From Rhodanobacter sp. (GTDB taxonomy: Bacteria; Pseudomonadota; Gammaproteobacteria; Xanthomonadales; Rhodanobacteraceae), in contig DZBX01000007.1 in assembly GCA_022730075.1 (NCBI GenBank), forward strand, positions 1 through 43,368: 43,368 nucleotides of DNA. The letters run 5' to 3'. Positions 7,571 through 16,366 of this stretch are shown in pieces (within the stretch, counting starts at the first letter, position 1; every line of letters starts with the position of its first letter). The position numbers were made by a program, and so were the translations under genes. The notes below the pieces were generated by a model, which was not told the DNA's origin, searched no databases, and saw nothing but the letters and a program-made list of their open reading frames with translations.

Positions 7571-9936
7571 CGCGGCGCTGGGCGATCCTGGCGATCTGGC
7601 TGGCGACACTGGCGCTGTGCGTCGTCATCGCCGTGAACAGCCGCTATTCCGCGGGCATGTCGGCGTTTCTGCCACGGGTTCCGGACGCGCAGGAACAGGT
7701 GCTGGTCGACCAGCTGCGCGACGGCACGGTGTCGCGCCTGATTCTGGCCGGCATCGACGGCAGCGACGCCGCCACGCGCGCGGCGCTGTCGCGTGCGCTG
7801 GCCGCGCGGCTGCGCGCCGACGGGCGCTTCGCCGCGGTGGAAAACGGCGCGGCGGACGCGCAACGCGGTGCCGAGAAACTGCTGTTCGCGCGGCGTTACC
7901 TGCTCGATCCGCATACCACCGCGCGCGCCTTCAGCGTCACGGGTCTGCACGATGCCATCGCCGCCAGCATCGACCTGCTGGCCATGCCGGCGAGCGGCCT
8001 CCAGGCATTGCTGCCGCGTGATCCCACCGGGGCCATGCTGCAAGTGATCGGCCAGCTCGGCAGCGCCGCGCAAGCGCGGCGCGAAGACGGCGTGTGGGCC
8101 GCGCCCGGCGACCAGCGTGCGCTGCTACTGCTGTTGACCCGCGCCGCGGGCACCGACACCGACGCGCAGCAGGCCGCCATCGACGCCGCGCGCGGCGCGT
8201 TCGCCGCGGCCCGGCGTAGCCTCGGTCCCGCGGCGGCGCGGGCCACGCTGGTGCTCAGCGGTCCCGGCGTGTTCGCCGTGCAGTCGCGCGCCACGATCAA
8301 GGCCGCGGTCGAGCACGTGTCGTGGATCGGCGGCGTGCTCATCGTCCTGCTGCTGCTGCTGGTCTACCGCTCGATCACCGTCCTGCTGCTCGGCCTGCTG
8401 CCGGTGCTCACCGGCATCGTCGTGGCGATCACCGCGGTCGGCCTTGGCTACGGCGTGGTGCAGGGCGTCACGTTGGGTTTCGGCACCACGCTGATGGGCG
8501 AGGCGGTGGACTATTCGGTGTATCTGTTCGTGCAGGCCGGTGGCGGCAGCGCGGCGCGCAGTGACTGGCTGCGGCGCTTCTGGCCCACGATCCGCCTGGG
8601 CATGCTGACCTCGGTGATCGGGTTTGCGACCTTGCTGCTTTCCGACTTTCCCGGCCTGGCGCAGCTCGGCGCCTATTCCATCGCCGGTCTGCTCAGCGCC
8701 GCGCTGGTCACACGTTTCGTGCTGCCCGAGTTGCTGCCGCGGCGCTTCATGGTGCGCGACCTCGACCCGCTGGGACGGCGCCTGCTGCGCGCTGCGCAGG
8801 TACTGCAACGGCTGCGCTGGCTGCTGCTGGCACTGGTGCTGGGCGCCGCCGTGGTGCTGGTCATGCACCGCCAGCACCTGTGGAATACACGGCTGTCTGC
8901 ACTCAGCCCCATTCCCGCGCCGGCATTGGCGCTGGATGCGCAGTTGCGCAGCCAGCTGGGTGGTCCGGGCGGCAGCGATCTGGTCGCCGTCAGCGGCCGC
9001 GACGAGAACGCCGCGCTGGCGGCCGCCGAGGCGGTGGCTCCGCGCCTGCGCCAGCTCGAACGGCAAGGCGTCATCGGCGGTTTCGACAGTCCGGCGCGCC
9101 TGCTGCCCAGCCTTGCCACGCAGCAGGCGCGCCGCGCCGCGCTGCCCAACGCCAGCGTGTTGCAGCGGCGCCTGAGTGCCGCGGTGCGCGGTCTGCCGGT
9201 GCGCGCCGCGCTGTTCGAGCCTTTCGTGCGCGATGTCGAGGCGGCGCGCGCCGCGCCGGCGCTGACGCGCGCCGACTACGCCCATACGCCATTCGCGCTG
9301 GCGCTGGACGGCATGCTGCTGCGCGGCCGCGACGGCCGCGTCATGGCGCTGCTGCCGTTGCGCGTGCCGCGTGCGGGCGCGATCGACGGCGCCCGCGTCG
9401 CCGCGGCGCTGGCCGGCAGTGCGGCGCATTACATCAACCTCGGCAGCGCCAGCAGCGCGCTCTACGTCGGCTATCTACGCACCGCTGCATGGTTGTCGCT
9501 GGCCGGGCTGGGCGCCATCGCCCTGCTGTTGCTGCTGGCGTTGCGTGCGCCGATGCGCGTGTTGCGCGTGCTGGCGCCGCTGCTGTCCGCCGTGCTGGTG
9601 GTGGCGGCCGGGCTACTGCTGGCGGGCGTCGAGCTGACCCTGCTGCACCTGGTCGGCATGATGCTGATCGTCGCGGTCGGCTCGAACTACGCGCTGTTCT
9701 TCGACAGCGGTGCGAGCGCCGGCAACGGCATCGCGCCGCGTACCCTCGCTTCGCTGGTGTGCGCCAATCTGACCACCGTCGCCGGGTTCAGCCCGCTGAT
9801 CTTCTCCGGCGTCCCGGTGCTGCAGGCGCTGGGCAGCACGGTCGCTCCGGGTGCCTTTCTCGCGCTGATCTTCGCTGCGATGCTGGCCGGGCCCGTGCAT
9901 ACGACACCTGTCCAGCACATGGCCGCGCCGCCATGA
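7567..9936 (+). CDS. MMPL/RND-superfamily exporter of the pigment cluster
   Basis: This is a 789-residue inner-membrane protein with the two-repeat plan of MMPL transporters. TM1 is at the N-terminus, followed by a large periplasmic loop to about residue 250, a block of five helices (about 250-400), TM7 near 420, a second periplasmic domain, and a final block from about 640. GEAVDYSVYLFV in the first block and NYALFFDSGAS in the second are the expected TM4-type segments. Related exporters are constant members of aryl-polyene/xanthomonadin clusters and are thought to move the polyene or its lipid form outward. Start and stop overlap the neighbouring genes as ATGA. Confidence 0.85.
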   Translation: MTRRWAILAIWLATLALCVVIAVNSRYSAGMSAFLPRVPDAQEQVLVDQLRDGTVSRLILAGIDGSDAATRAALSRALAARLRADGRFAAVENGAADAQRGAEKLLFARRYLLDPHTTARAFSVTGLHDAIAASIDLLAMPASGLQALLPRDPTGAMLQVIGQLGSAAQARREDGVWAAPGDQRALLLLLTRAAGTDTDAQQAAIDAARGAFAAARRSLGPAAARATLVLSGPGVFAVQSRATIKAAVEHVSWIGGVLIVLLLLLVYRSITVLLLGLLPVLTGIVVAITAVGLGYGVVQGVTLGFGTTLMGEAVDYSVYLFVQAGGGSAARSDWLRRFWPTIRLGMLTSVIGFATLLLSDFPGLAQLGAYSIAGLLSAALVTRFVLPELLPRRFMVRDLDPLGRRLLRAAQVLQRLRWLLLALVLGAAVVLVMHRQHLWNTRLSALSPIPAPALALDAQLRSQLGGPGGSDLVAVSGRDENAALAAAEAVAPRLRQLERQGVIGGFDSPARLLPSLATQQARRAALPNASVLQRRLSAAVRGLPVRAALFEPFVRDVEAARAAPALTRADYAHTPFALALDGMLLRGRDGRVMALLPLRVPRAGAIDGARVAAALAGSAAHYINLGSASSALYVGYLRTAAWLSLAGLGAIALLLLLALRAPMRVLRVLAPLLSAVLVVAAGLLLAGVELTLLHLVGMMLIVAVGSNYALFFDSGASAGNGIAPRTLASLVCANLTTVAGFSPLIFSGVPVLQALGSTVAPGAFLALIFAAMLAGPVHTTPVQHMAAPP

Positions 9937-10844
9937 GCGCAGGTCTGCGCAACAACCTCTTGCTGCCGCGCCGGCATTTCTCGGTGGCGCTATGGATGAT
10001 CGCAGGCGTGCACGCGCTGCCCCTTGCGATGCTGCTCTGGTCGTGGGCACTGTGGCCCTGGGCGTTGACCTGCGTGCTGGCCACGCAGGCCCTGATCGTG
10101 ACCGCGACGCTGCTGCCGCGCAGCCATCTGCTCGGCAGCAACCTCACCCGGCTGCCGGCGCACAGTGTCGCGCGTGGCGAAATCGCCCTGAGCTTCGACG
10201 ACGGACCCGATCCCGCGGTGACCCCGGCGCTGCTCGACTTGCTGGACGCGCACGGCGTCCGCGCCAGTTTCTTCTGCATCGGACGGCGCGCCGCCGCGCA
10301 TCCGCAGCTGTGCCGCGAGATCGTGCGCCGCGGCCATGCCGTGGAGAACCACGGCGCCCGTCACCGTCACGATTTCGCCTTGCGCGGGCCACGCGGCTAT
10401 GCGCGCGAGTTGCAGGCCGGGCAGGCGTTGCTGCGCGCGGCCTGCGGCGTCGAACCGCGGCTGTTCCGCGCGCCGGCCGGATTCCGCAACCCTTTTCTGT
10501 GGCCGCAGCTCGCGCGCCTGGATCTGCGCCTAGTCAGCTGGACGCGGCGCGGCTTCGACACGCGCTGCGGCGACCCGGCGCGGGTGCTGGCGCGGCTGCG
10601 GCGCGGTTTGCGCGCCGGCGACATCCTGCTGCTGCACGACGGCCATGCCGCCCGCACGGCGCAGGGCAGACCGGTGCTGCTGGAGGTGCTGCCGGCCCTG
10701 CTGGCCGCCATCGCGCAAGCCGGCCTGCGGCCGGTGACCCTGCGCCACGCGCTGGGGCTGGCCGACGCGGCGGCGGACGCGGTCGCCGCGATGCCGGCGG
10801 GGGCGCCAGGCGCTGCCTCCGTTGTCGCGGAGCGCGGCGCGTGA
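9933..10844 (+). CDS. Polysaccharide deacetylase family protein (NodB domain), membrane-anchored
   Basis: The product has 303 residues. Two hydrophobic segments (about 18-35 and 38-58) precede a NodB-homology domain that starts at ALSFDDGPDPAVTPALLDLL. The Asp-Asp pair is the expected metal/catalytic site, and RAPAGFRNP and LLLHDG are the later NodB motifs. The usual metal-binding HxxxH appears as HGARHRHD. The family removes N- or O-acetyl groups from carbohydrates. In this cluster a sugar-modified head group is a possible target. The ATG overlaps the exporter stop. An open frame continues far upstream but runs inside the exporter gene and was rejected. Confidence 0.82.
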   Translation: MSAGLRNNLLLPRRHFSVALWMIAGVHALPLAMLLWSWALWPWALTCVLATQALIVTATLLPRSHLLGSNLTRLPAHSVARGEIALSFDDGPDPAVTPALLDLLDAHGVRASFFCIGRRAAAHPQLCREIVRRGHAVENHGARHRHDFALRGPRGYARELQAGQALLRAACGVEPRLFRAPAGFRNPFLWPQLARLDLRLVSWTRRGFDTRCGDPARVLARLRRGLRAGDILLLHDGHAARTAQGRPVLLEVLPALLAAIAQAGLRPVTLRHALGLADAAADAVAAMPAGAPGAASVVAERGA

Positions 10845-11617
10845 GGCCTGCTGCGCCGTTGCCCGCGGTCTGGCGCAAGCGGATGATCGCGGCGGCCAGC
10901 GCGCCCTACCGCGATGCCGGGCGCTTCGCCTTCCACTTCGCCCGCGGCAAGCTGCGTGGCGATCCGGTGTTCCCGGCGCTGCTGCAACCCGGCCTGCTGC
11001 CCATGCGTGCGCGACTGCTCGACCTCGGCTGCGGCCAGGGGTTGCTGGCTGCGTGGCTGCGCGCAGCCGCGCGCCTGCATGCCGCGGCTGCGTGGCCCGC
11101 GCAACAACCCGCGCCGCCGACGGTCCGCAGCTACCGGGGCATCGAGCTGATGCAGGCCGACGTCGCGCGCGCGCGCGCCGCACTCGGTCCTGACTGCGGC
11201 GTGTCGCAGGGCGACATCCGCGCCGCCGACTTCGGCCGGCACGATGCCGTCGTCATCCTCGATGTGCTGCATTACCTGGACTATGCGCAGCAGGAGGCCG
11301 TGTTGCGGCGCGTGCGCGCCGCGCTCGCGCCTGGCGGCGTGCTGCTGCTGCGCATCGGCGATGCCGCCGCGGGCCTCGCCTTCCGCTACAGCACCTGGGT
11401 GGACCGTATCATCACGCGCGTGCGCGGCCACCGCGGCGCGCAGCTGTATTGTCGTGATCGCAGCAGCTGGATCGCGCAGTTGCATGGGCTGGGCTTCGAC
11501 GTGCAGGTGCTGCCGATGAGCCGCGGCACCGGCTTCGCCAACGTCCTGCTGGTGGCGCGACTGCCGGCGGCGGATGCCGTGCCGGCATCAACGCCCGCGG
11601 CGAATCCGCCGCCATAG
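10841..11617 (+). CDS. Class I SAM-dependent methyltransferase
   Basis: The protein has 258 residues. Motif I, LLDLGCGQGLLAAWL, binds S-adenosylmethionine. VILDVLHYLD and LAPGGVLLLRIGD are motifs II and III. A GTG start is chosen because it overlaps the deacetylase stop as GTGA, the pattern used throughout the cluster. An ATG fourteen codons later is the alternative. It probably methylates the aromatic head group or another part of the pigment, as proposed for similar cluster members. The last 30 bases overlap the end of the convergent glycosyltransferase gene. Confidence 0.85.
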   Translation: MRPAAPLPAVWRKRMIAAASAPYRDAGRFAFHFARGKLRGDPVFPALLQPGLLPMRARLLDLGCGQGLLAAWLRAAARLHAAAAWPAQQPAPPTVRSYRGIELMQADVARARAALGPDCGVSQGDIRAADFGRHDAVVILDVLHYLDYAQQEAVLRRVRAALAPGGVLLLRIGDAAAGLAFRYSTWVDRIITRVRGHRGAQLYCRDRSSWIAQLHGLGFDVQVLPMSRGTGFANVLLVARLPAADAVPASTPAANPPP

Positions 11618-12382
11618 CAGCCACGGCAGGCGTAGCAGGAAACCCAGCAGCAGCCGCGTGTGCATCCAGCTCAGCAGGATGTTGTCGCGCAGGTACCTGA
11701 AGTGCGACACCCCGCCCGCGTCGGCGCTCGGATAGCGCACCGGCGCCGGCAGGTTGCGTACTGGCACGCCGGCCCAGCACAAGCGCACCGCGGCTTCGGG
11801 ATCGAAATCGAAGCGGCGCATCCAACGCTGATGGCGCATCAGCGCGCGCAGCGGCGCGATGGGATAGACGCGAAAACCGTACAGCGAATCGCCGATGTCC
11901 GCGCCCAACGTCTCGAGTCTGGCCCAGGCATTGGAGATCTTGCGTCCCTGCACACGCAGGCGCGGGGCATCGGCGGCGAACACCGGCTTGCCCAGGATCA
12001 TCGCGTCGGGCCGTGCCTGCGATGCGGCCATGAACGCCCCGATCCGCTCGGCCGGATGTTGACCATCGGAGTCCATGGTCAGGACATGGGTGTAGCCGGC
12101 CGCGGCCGCGGCCTCCAGTCCGTGCAGCACGGCCGCGCCCTTGCCGCCGTTGACAGGCAGCAACAACACGCGCAGCAGCGGATCCCGCGCGGCCATCTCC
12201 TGCAAGCCTTGCGCGCTGCCATCGGTGCTGCCGTCGACCACCACCCACACCGGCGCCCACTGCGCGCGCGCGGCGCGCAGCGTGGCGTACACAGCGGCCC
12301 CCGGGTTGTAGCTGGGGATCAGGACAAGATGGCTGGTGCTGGCCGCGGGTTCCGCCGCGGCGGCCTCAGGCGGGGCGGTCAC
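11588..12382 (-). CDS. Family 2 glycosyltransferase
   Basis: The enzyme has a GT-A fold with LVLIPSYNPG at the N-terminus, VVVDGSTDGS, NGGKGAAVLHG and the metal-binding TMDSDGQHP (DxD type). The length is about 264 residues from the chosen GTG at 12382. An in-frame ATG at 12433 would add 17 residues (MPCCRMPCRRRRLPAVP) that lie wholly inside the acyltransferase gene and do not look like family sequence. A hydrophobic and basic C-terminus (LLLGFLLRLPWLLWRRIRR) suggests membrane attachment. It is the last gene of unit B. Transfer of a sugar to the aryl polyene or its lipid carrier is the likely job. Confidence 0.83.
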   Translation of the reverse strand: MTAPPEAAAAEPAASTSHLVLIPSYNPGAAVYATLRAARAQWAPVWVVVDGSTDGSAQGLQEMAARDPLLRVLLLPVNGGKGAAVLHGLEAAAAAGYTHVLTMDSDGQHPAERIGAFMAASQARPDAMILGKPVFAADAPRLRVQGRKISNAWARLETLGADIGDSLYGFRVYPIAPLRALMRHQRWMRRFDFDPEAAVRLCWAGVPVRNLPAPVRYPSADAGGVSHFRYLRDNILLSWMHTRLLLGFLLRLPWLLWRRIRRGR

Positions 12383-13190
12383 GGGCACTGCCGGCAACCG
12401 GCGCCGCCGGCAAGGCATCCGGCAGCAAGGCATTCGCCAGCGCGTCCCGGAAATACGCGTCCATCTCGGCGATGCAGGCGCGCACGTCCTGCGGCGGATC
12501 GAAACGCCGTCCCAGCCGCACCCGGCAGGTGATCGGCTGGCGCGGAACGCGCGACAGCGGCCAGCCCTTGCCGAGGAACGCCGAGTCGGTCTCGATGAGT
12601 ATTGTCTGTATCGGCACCCGCGCCTGCCGTGCGATCAGGGCGACGCTCGCGCGCAGCGGCGCCATGGGCCGGCGCGTGCTGCGCGTGCCCTCGGGGAACA
12701 ACAGCAGCGGCTGGCCACTGCGCAATTCCCTCACCGCCGCGCGGATCATCTGCAGCGGATCGTCGTTGCGGATATAGCGCGCCAGACGCGCGCCGGCGCC
12801 CAGCGACGGGTTGTCCATGATGTTGGATTTCATCACGCAGGCCACCGTCGGCAGGCGCGAGATCACCAGCACGGCATCGATCAGCGAAGGATGATTGGGC
12901 GCGATGATCAGCGGCCCCTCACCGCGCAGGGCATCCAGCGCGCCGAGGTCGAAGCGATAGGAACCATCCCACGCCAGCACGCGCAGATAGATGCGGAACG
13001 CAGCATGCAGCAGCCAGCGCCCCAGGCGCGCGCCGCTGCGGCGCGGCAGAACGTAGTACATCGGCAGGGCGAACAGCGTCCACAGCACGCCGACCATGCC
13101 GAACAGACCCAGGCCGAACCAGCAGCGCAGCGCGTCCAGCGCCCGGCGCAACGGCCGCTGCGTGCCGGTTGCCAGGATGTCCTCAGTCAC
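12366..13190 (-). CDS. PlsC-type lysophospholipid acyltransferase
   Basis: The product has 274 residues and a hydrophobic N-terminal segment (about 24-48). It carries the two key acyltransferase blocks: NHPSLID (HX4D, catalytic) and LLLFPEGTRST (substrate phosphate binding). It starts with GTG and overlaps the MipA-like gene by 8 bases. Acyltransferases of this kind in aryl-polyene clusters are believed to join the polyene acyl chain to a glycerolipid or similar anchor. The window holds two cluster acyltransferases, this one and the LpxL-like one in unit C. Confidence 0.85.
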   Translation of the reverse strand: MTEDILATGTQRPLRRALDALRCWFGLGLFGMVGVLWTLFALPMYYVLPRRSGARLGRWLLHAAFRIYLRVLAWDGSYRFDLGALDALRGEGPLIIAPNHPSLIDAVLVISRLPTVACVMKSNIMDNPSLGAGARLARYIRNDDPLQMIRAAVRELRSGQPLLLFPEGTRSTRRPMAPLRASVALIARQARVPIQTILIETDSAFLGKGWPLSRVPRQPITCRVRLGRRFDPPQDVRACIAEMDAYFRDALANALLPDALPAAPVAGSARDRPA

Positions 13191-14013
13191 GGCTTTCGAC
13201 CTGGCGCGTGGATTGGCCCAGCATCCAGGCGATGCCGATGCCGGCGGCGATGTTGTGCCGCGCGGTCACCAGCGGGCTCGACGCGTAGCCCGCGCCATCC
13301 AGGTCGTAATAGCGCATGAAGGCGCCGATCCAGAAGCGCTGGAAACGGCGGCTCAGCGCCACGGTGAACTGGCTGCCGCCGTAACCGCCCGGCGCGGCGT
13401 AGGCCGGGCGCGTGGCCGTGGCGTATGCCGGCGCCACGCCGTAGTAGGTCTGCGCGTAGCGCCGGTCGGTGAAGATCGGGCCGGCCTGCAGGCCGAGGTT
13501 CCAGCCGTACTGCGCCTCGCTGTCGCGGAAGTCGAGATTGAGCACGGGATTGGAGTACCAACCTAGCTGGCGCAACGGCAGGGCGATGCCGTAGACCGCC
13601 TGCAGCGGCAGCAGCAACTGCAGGCGCGCATGCGCGCGCGGCCAGCGCCACAGGCGCACCTCCAGCGCCGGCCCCACGCCCAGCGTGGCGTGGACGTCCG
13701 GCATGGCGTTGCGCACGGCATCGCCGCGGCTGGATATCGGCGGCGACGCGCTCAGGCTGATGTAGGCGCGCAGGCGCGTGCTGCCGAACAGGGTTGCCTG
13801 CACGCCGTCGCGATTGGCCTTGAGGATCTTGCCGCGGTAGACAAAGTACGGCACCGGCACGATGTAGCCGCGTTGCTGATCGGAGCCGGTGTAGTCGGGA
13901 AAGCTGATCGCGCCGATGCCGAGCCCCGCCTCCCACAGCGGTTTTTGCGCGGCGTGGACGCTGCCGCACGCCAGCAGCGCGAGTACACCGGTGCATGCCA
14001 GCCAGCGCCTCAT
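13183..14013 (-). CDS. MipA/OmpV-family outer membrane beta-barrel protein
   Basis: This is a 276-residue secreted protein. The signal peptide is MRRWLACTGVLALLACGSVHA, and alternating-strand sequence follows. WEAGLGIGAISFPDYTGSDQQRGYIVPVPYFVYRGK is the typical MipA/OmpV N-terminal strand pattern, and the end has repeated barrel strands. The ATG at 14013 was chosen because it overlaps the chorismatase stop as ATGA. Six upstream codons are possible but unlikely. MipA is known as a scaffold between lytic transglycosylase and penicillin-binding protein, and OmpV is a porin. Inside a pigment operon it could be an outer-membrane exit or anchor for the polyene, but that is inference. Confidence 0.8.
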   Translation of the reverse strand: MRRWLACTGVLALLACGSVHAAQKPLWEAGLGIGAISFPDYTGSDQQRGYIVPVPYFVYRGKILKANRDGVQATLFGSTRLRAYISLSASPPISSRGDAVRNAMPDVHATLGVGPALEVRLWRWPRAHARLQLLLPLQAVYGIALPLRQLGWYSNPVLNLDFRDSEAQYGWNLGLQAGPIFTDRRYAQTYYGVAPAYATATRPAYAAPGGYGGSQFTVALSRRFQRFWIGAFMRYYDLDGAGYASSPLVTARHNIAAGIGIAWMLGQSTRQVESRD

Positions 14014-15038
14014 GACACCTGCCCGCCGCAAAGCGCCGCTGCCTCGATCTCGACCTGCAGGTCGGCGCGGCAGATGTCAGCGTGCAGGTAGAGCGCCCTG
14101 GCGTCCGTGCCGACCGCCTGGCGGAACACGTGACGCACGCGATCGAGATCGGCGGCGTGGCGCAGGTAGACCTTGCAGTCGAGGTCGCGCAGCTGCCACG
14201 CGGGCGCACCCTGCGCCCGCGCCTGCTGCAGCAGCGCCTCGATGTTGCGCAGCACCTCGCGCGTCTGCTCGGCCACGTCGTCGGCATGCAGGCTGCGATG
14301 GCCGACGATGCTGGCCGTGCCGGAGATGAACAGGGCCGGGCCACCGATGTCCGTCAGCGCCGCGCGCGAGAAGGTCGGTGCGCGCGGGCCGTATTGCGCA
14401 GGATAGTGATAGGCGCTGGTCTGGCGCGGATTCTCGAGCGCGCGCGGCGCCTCGCGCAGCGCCAGCGCATACACCGCCAGCGCGGCCCCGGCCTGCGCGC
14501 CCAGCGCGCTGGCCGCCGGCACGCTGCCCCCGGCGACGCCGCGGCCATGCGCCAGAAAAGCATTCTGGCGGCCGATGTTGAAACTGCGGTAGCGCTCCAG
14601 GCCATCCTGCTCGGCGTTGATCTCGCCGATGTGATTCCACACCCGCAACAGGTGTGGGTAGCCGAGCGCGTCGAGCGTGGCGAAGAGTGATTCGTAGGCG
14701 GCGCGGCTCGCCGCTTCGAGACCGTGTTCATCGTCGTGCAGGGTTTGCGCGGCAAACAGGACATCGCCGTCCGCGCGCCAGTGCAGGGCGCCGACGCGGC
14801 CCGCGTCCGCGCGCCGTGCGCCGCGCCACACCTCGCAGGGCTCGGCGCTGCCGTCGAGCGCATCCACCTGTACTTCGGCGCAAGGCACATCCGGCAAGGC
14901 AACCCGCGGCTGCGCGGCGTAACGGGCCACGCCCAGCACGCCCGCCCACCAACTGGCCGGACGCGCGGCAAGCTCGGCCGCGGGTGCGGTTTCCAGCGTC
15001 AGCGCTGCTGGGCGCGCCGACGAATGGCATGGTTGCAT
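14010..15038 (-). CDS. xanB2: XanB2-like chorismatase (hydroxybenzoate-forming)
   Basis: The protein has 342 residues. It matches the FkbO/Hyg5/XanB2 chorismatase family by its overall layout and by segments such as LLRVWNHIGEINAE, RYRSFNIGRQNAFL, SAYHYPAQYGPRAPTFSRA and LFISGTASIVGH. Xanthomonas XanB2 converts chorismate to 3- and 4-hydroxybenzoate. The 3-isomer is the xanthomonadin starter and the 4-isomer feeds ubiquinone. Here it would provide the aryl starter. The ATG at 15038 overlaps the halogenase stop, and an open frame upstream was dropped because it lies in that gene. Whether this enzyme makes both isomers cannot be told by eye. Confidence 0.88.
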   Translation of the reverse strand: MQPCHSSARPAALTLETAPAAELAARPASWWAGVLGVARYAAQPRVALPDVPCAEVQVDALDGSAEPCEVWRGARRADAGRVGALHWRADGDVLFAAQTLHDDEHGLEAASRAAYESLFATLDALGYPHLLRVWNHIGEINAEQDGLERYRSFNIGRQNAFLAHGRGVAGGSVPAASALGAQAGAALAVYALALREAPRALENPRQTSAYHYPAQYGPRAPTFSRAALTDIGGPALFISGTASIVGHRSLHADDVAEQTREVLRNIEALLQQARAQGAPAWQLRDLDCKVYLRHAADLDRVRHVFRQAVGTDARALYLHADICRADLQVEIEAAALCGGQVS

Positions 15039-16366
15039 CAAGACACCCCGGGCATGGTTTCGCTGCGGATCTGCAGCTTGCGCATTTTCCTCGCATGCAG
15101 GGTTCGCCGCAGGGTCCGCATGGACTGCAGGCGGAAGAGCCACTTGAGCAGCCACAGCGAGGCCCAGATCGGCGTCTTGCCGTAGATGTCTCCGGCGAGC
15201 ACCGACAGCAGCGCCTCCTTCATACGCAGCACGTTGCGCGGACCCATGAACAAGTCGCGCATGGTCGGGTGGTTGACGCGGTAAATGAACCAGGAGAATT
15301 CGCGCGGGCCGCGGCGCATCTGACGGTCGAACGCAGCCAGCGCCGGCGCCGTCCGGCGCGGTTCGCGCAGGCAGGTCAGCAGCGCGCGGGCCGCGGCAAA
15401 ACCACCCTGCATCGCCAGCAGGACGCCCGAGGAAAACACCGGATCGATGAAGGCGTATGCATCACCGACCAGCAGGTAACCGGGACCGTGGCTGTGCGTG
15501 CAGGAATAGGCGTAGTTGCCGGTGGCGGTCACCGGCGTGATGCGCTGCGCGTGCGCCAGGCGGTTTGCCAGTTCCGGTACCTGCGCGATGGTGTCCTCGA
15601 AAAATGCGTCCAGTGGCTTGTCCCGCGTCTTCAGGTAGTACGGCCACACCACGGCACCGATGCTGGTGCTGCCATCAGCCAGCGGAATGAGCCAGAACCA
15701 GCCGTGGTCGAACCAGAAGATCGTGATGTTGCCCTGTGCCTTGCCGTCCAGTCGCCGTGCGCCGGTGTAGTGCGCGAACAAGGCCGCGCTGTTGTGTTTG
15801 CGGTTGCGCTGCTTGGACTTCAGGCGGTTGGCGAGAAAGGTGTCGCGGCCGGATGCATCCACCACCCAGCGCGCCCGCCAGGCGCTGTCGCGTCCATCGG
15901 CGTCGCGCGCCCGCACGATGGAATGGCTGCCTTCGCGTTGCAGTGCGTGCACGCCGCAGCCCTCGATCACCTCGGCGCCACACGCGGCGGCGTTGCGGAT
16001 CAGGATTTCGTCGAATGCCGAGCGGCGCACCTGATAGGCCATCGGCAGGGTCTTGTCCCACGCGTCGGCGAATTCGTAGCATTGCGAACCAGGCGCGTGC
16101 CATGGCGAGACGAACTCGGCCCCCCACTTCTGCATGCCGATGGCCCGCACCTGCGCGGCAACCCCGAGCTCGTCCAGCAGCGGCAAATTGGCGGGCAGCA
16201 GCGATTCGCCGATGTGGAAGCGCGGATGCCGGTCCTTTTCCAGCAGCACGACGCGCACGCCCTGCCGTGCCAGCAAGGCCGCGGTGGTGGCGCCGCCTGG
16301 ACCGCCGCCGATCACCAGCACGTCGCATTCACGGCAGCTTGCGGGCACAGCATCGATCGGGGTCAT
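15038..16366 (-). CDS. Flavin-dependent halogenase-like monooxygenase
   Basis: The protein has 442 residues. It carries the FAD-binding start DVLVIGGGPGGATTAALLARQG and RFHIGESLLP of the halogenase/monooxygenase group. The halogenase motif WxWxIP is present as WFWLIP, and the third motif Fx.Px.SxG as FIDPVFSSG. Xanthomonadins are brominated aryl polyenes, so a halogenase fits the pathway. Related proteins in other aryl-polyene clusters may act as hydroxylases, so halogenation is likely but not certain. Its ATG overlaps the stop of the dehydratase upstream, and its stop overlaps xanB2. Confidence 0.8.
   Translation of the reverse strand: MTPIDAVPASCRECDVLVIGGGPGGATTAALLARQGVRVVLLEKDRHPRFHIGESLLPANLPLLDELGVAAQVRAIGMQKWGAEFVSPWHAPGSQCYEFADAWDKTLPMAYQVRRSAFDEILIRNAAACGAEVIEGCGVHALQREGSHSIVRARDADGRDSAWRARWVVDASGRDTFLANRLKSKQRNRKHNSAALFAHYTGARRLDGKAQGNITIFWFDHGWFWLIPLADGSTSIGAVVWPYYLKTRDKPLDAFFEDTIAQVPELANRLAHAQRITPVTATGNYAYSCTHSHGPGYLLVGDAYAFIDPVFSSGVLLAMQGGFAAARALLTCLREPRRTAPALAAFDRQMRRGPREFSWFIYRVNHPTMRDLFMGPRNVLRMKEALLSVLAGDIYGKTPIWASLWLLKWLFRLQSMRTLRRTLHARKMRKLQIRSETMPGVS

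Noticed and set aside
8880-9932. Upstream extension of the deacetylase frame
   Set aside because: It runs inside the MMPL exporter gene out of frame and is Arg/Ala-rich. The ATG at 9933 overlapping the exporter stop is the real start.
12383-12433. ATG at 12433 as start of the glycosyltransferase
   Set aside because: The extra residues are Cys/Arg-rich, lie in the acyltransferase gene and lack a ribosome binding site. The GTG at 12382 gives the usual short N-terminus before the nucleotide-sugar site.
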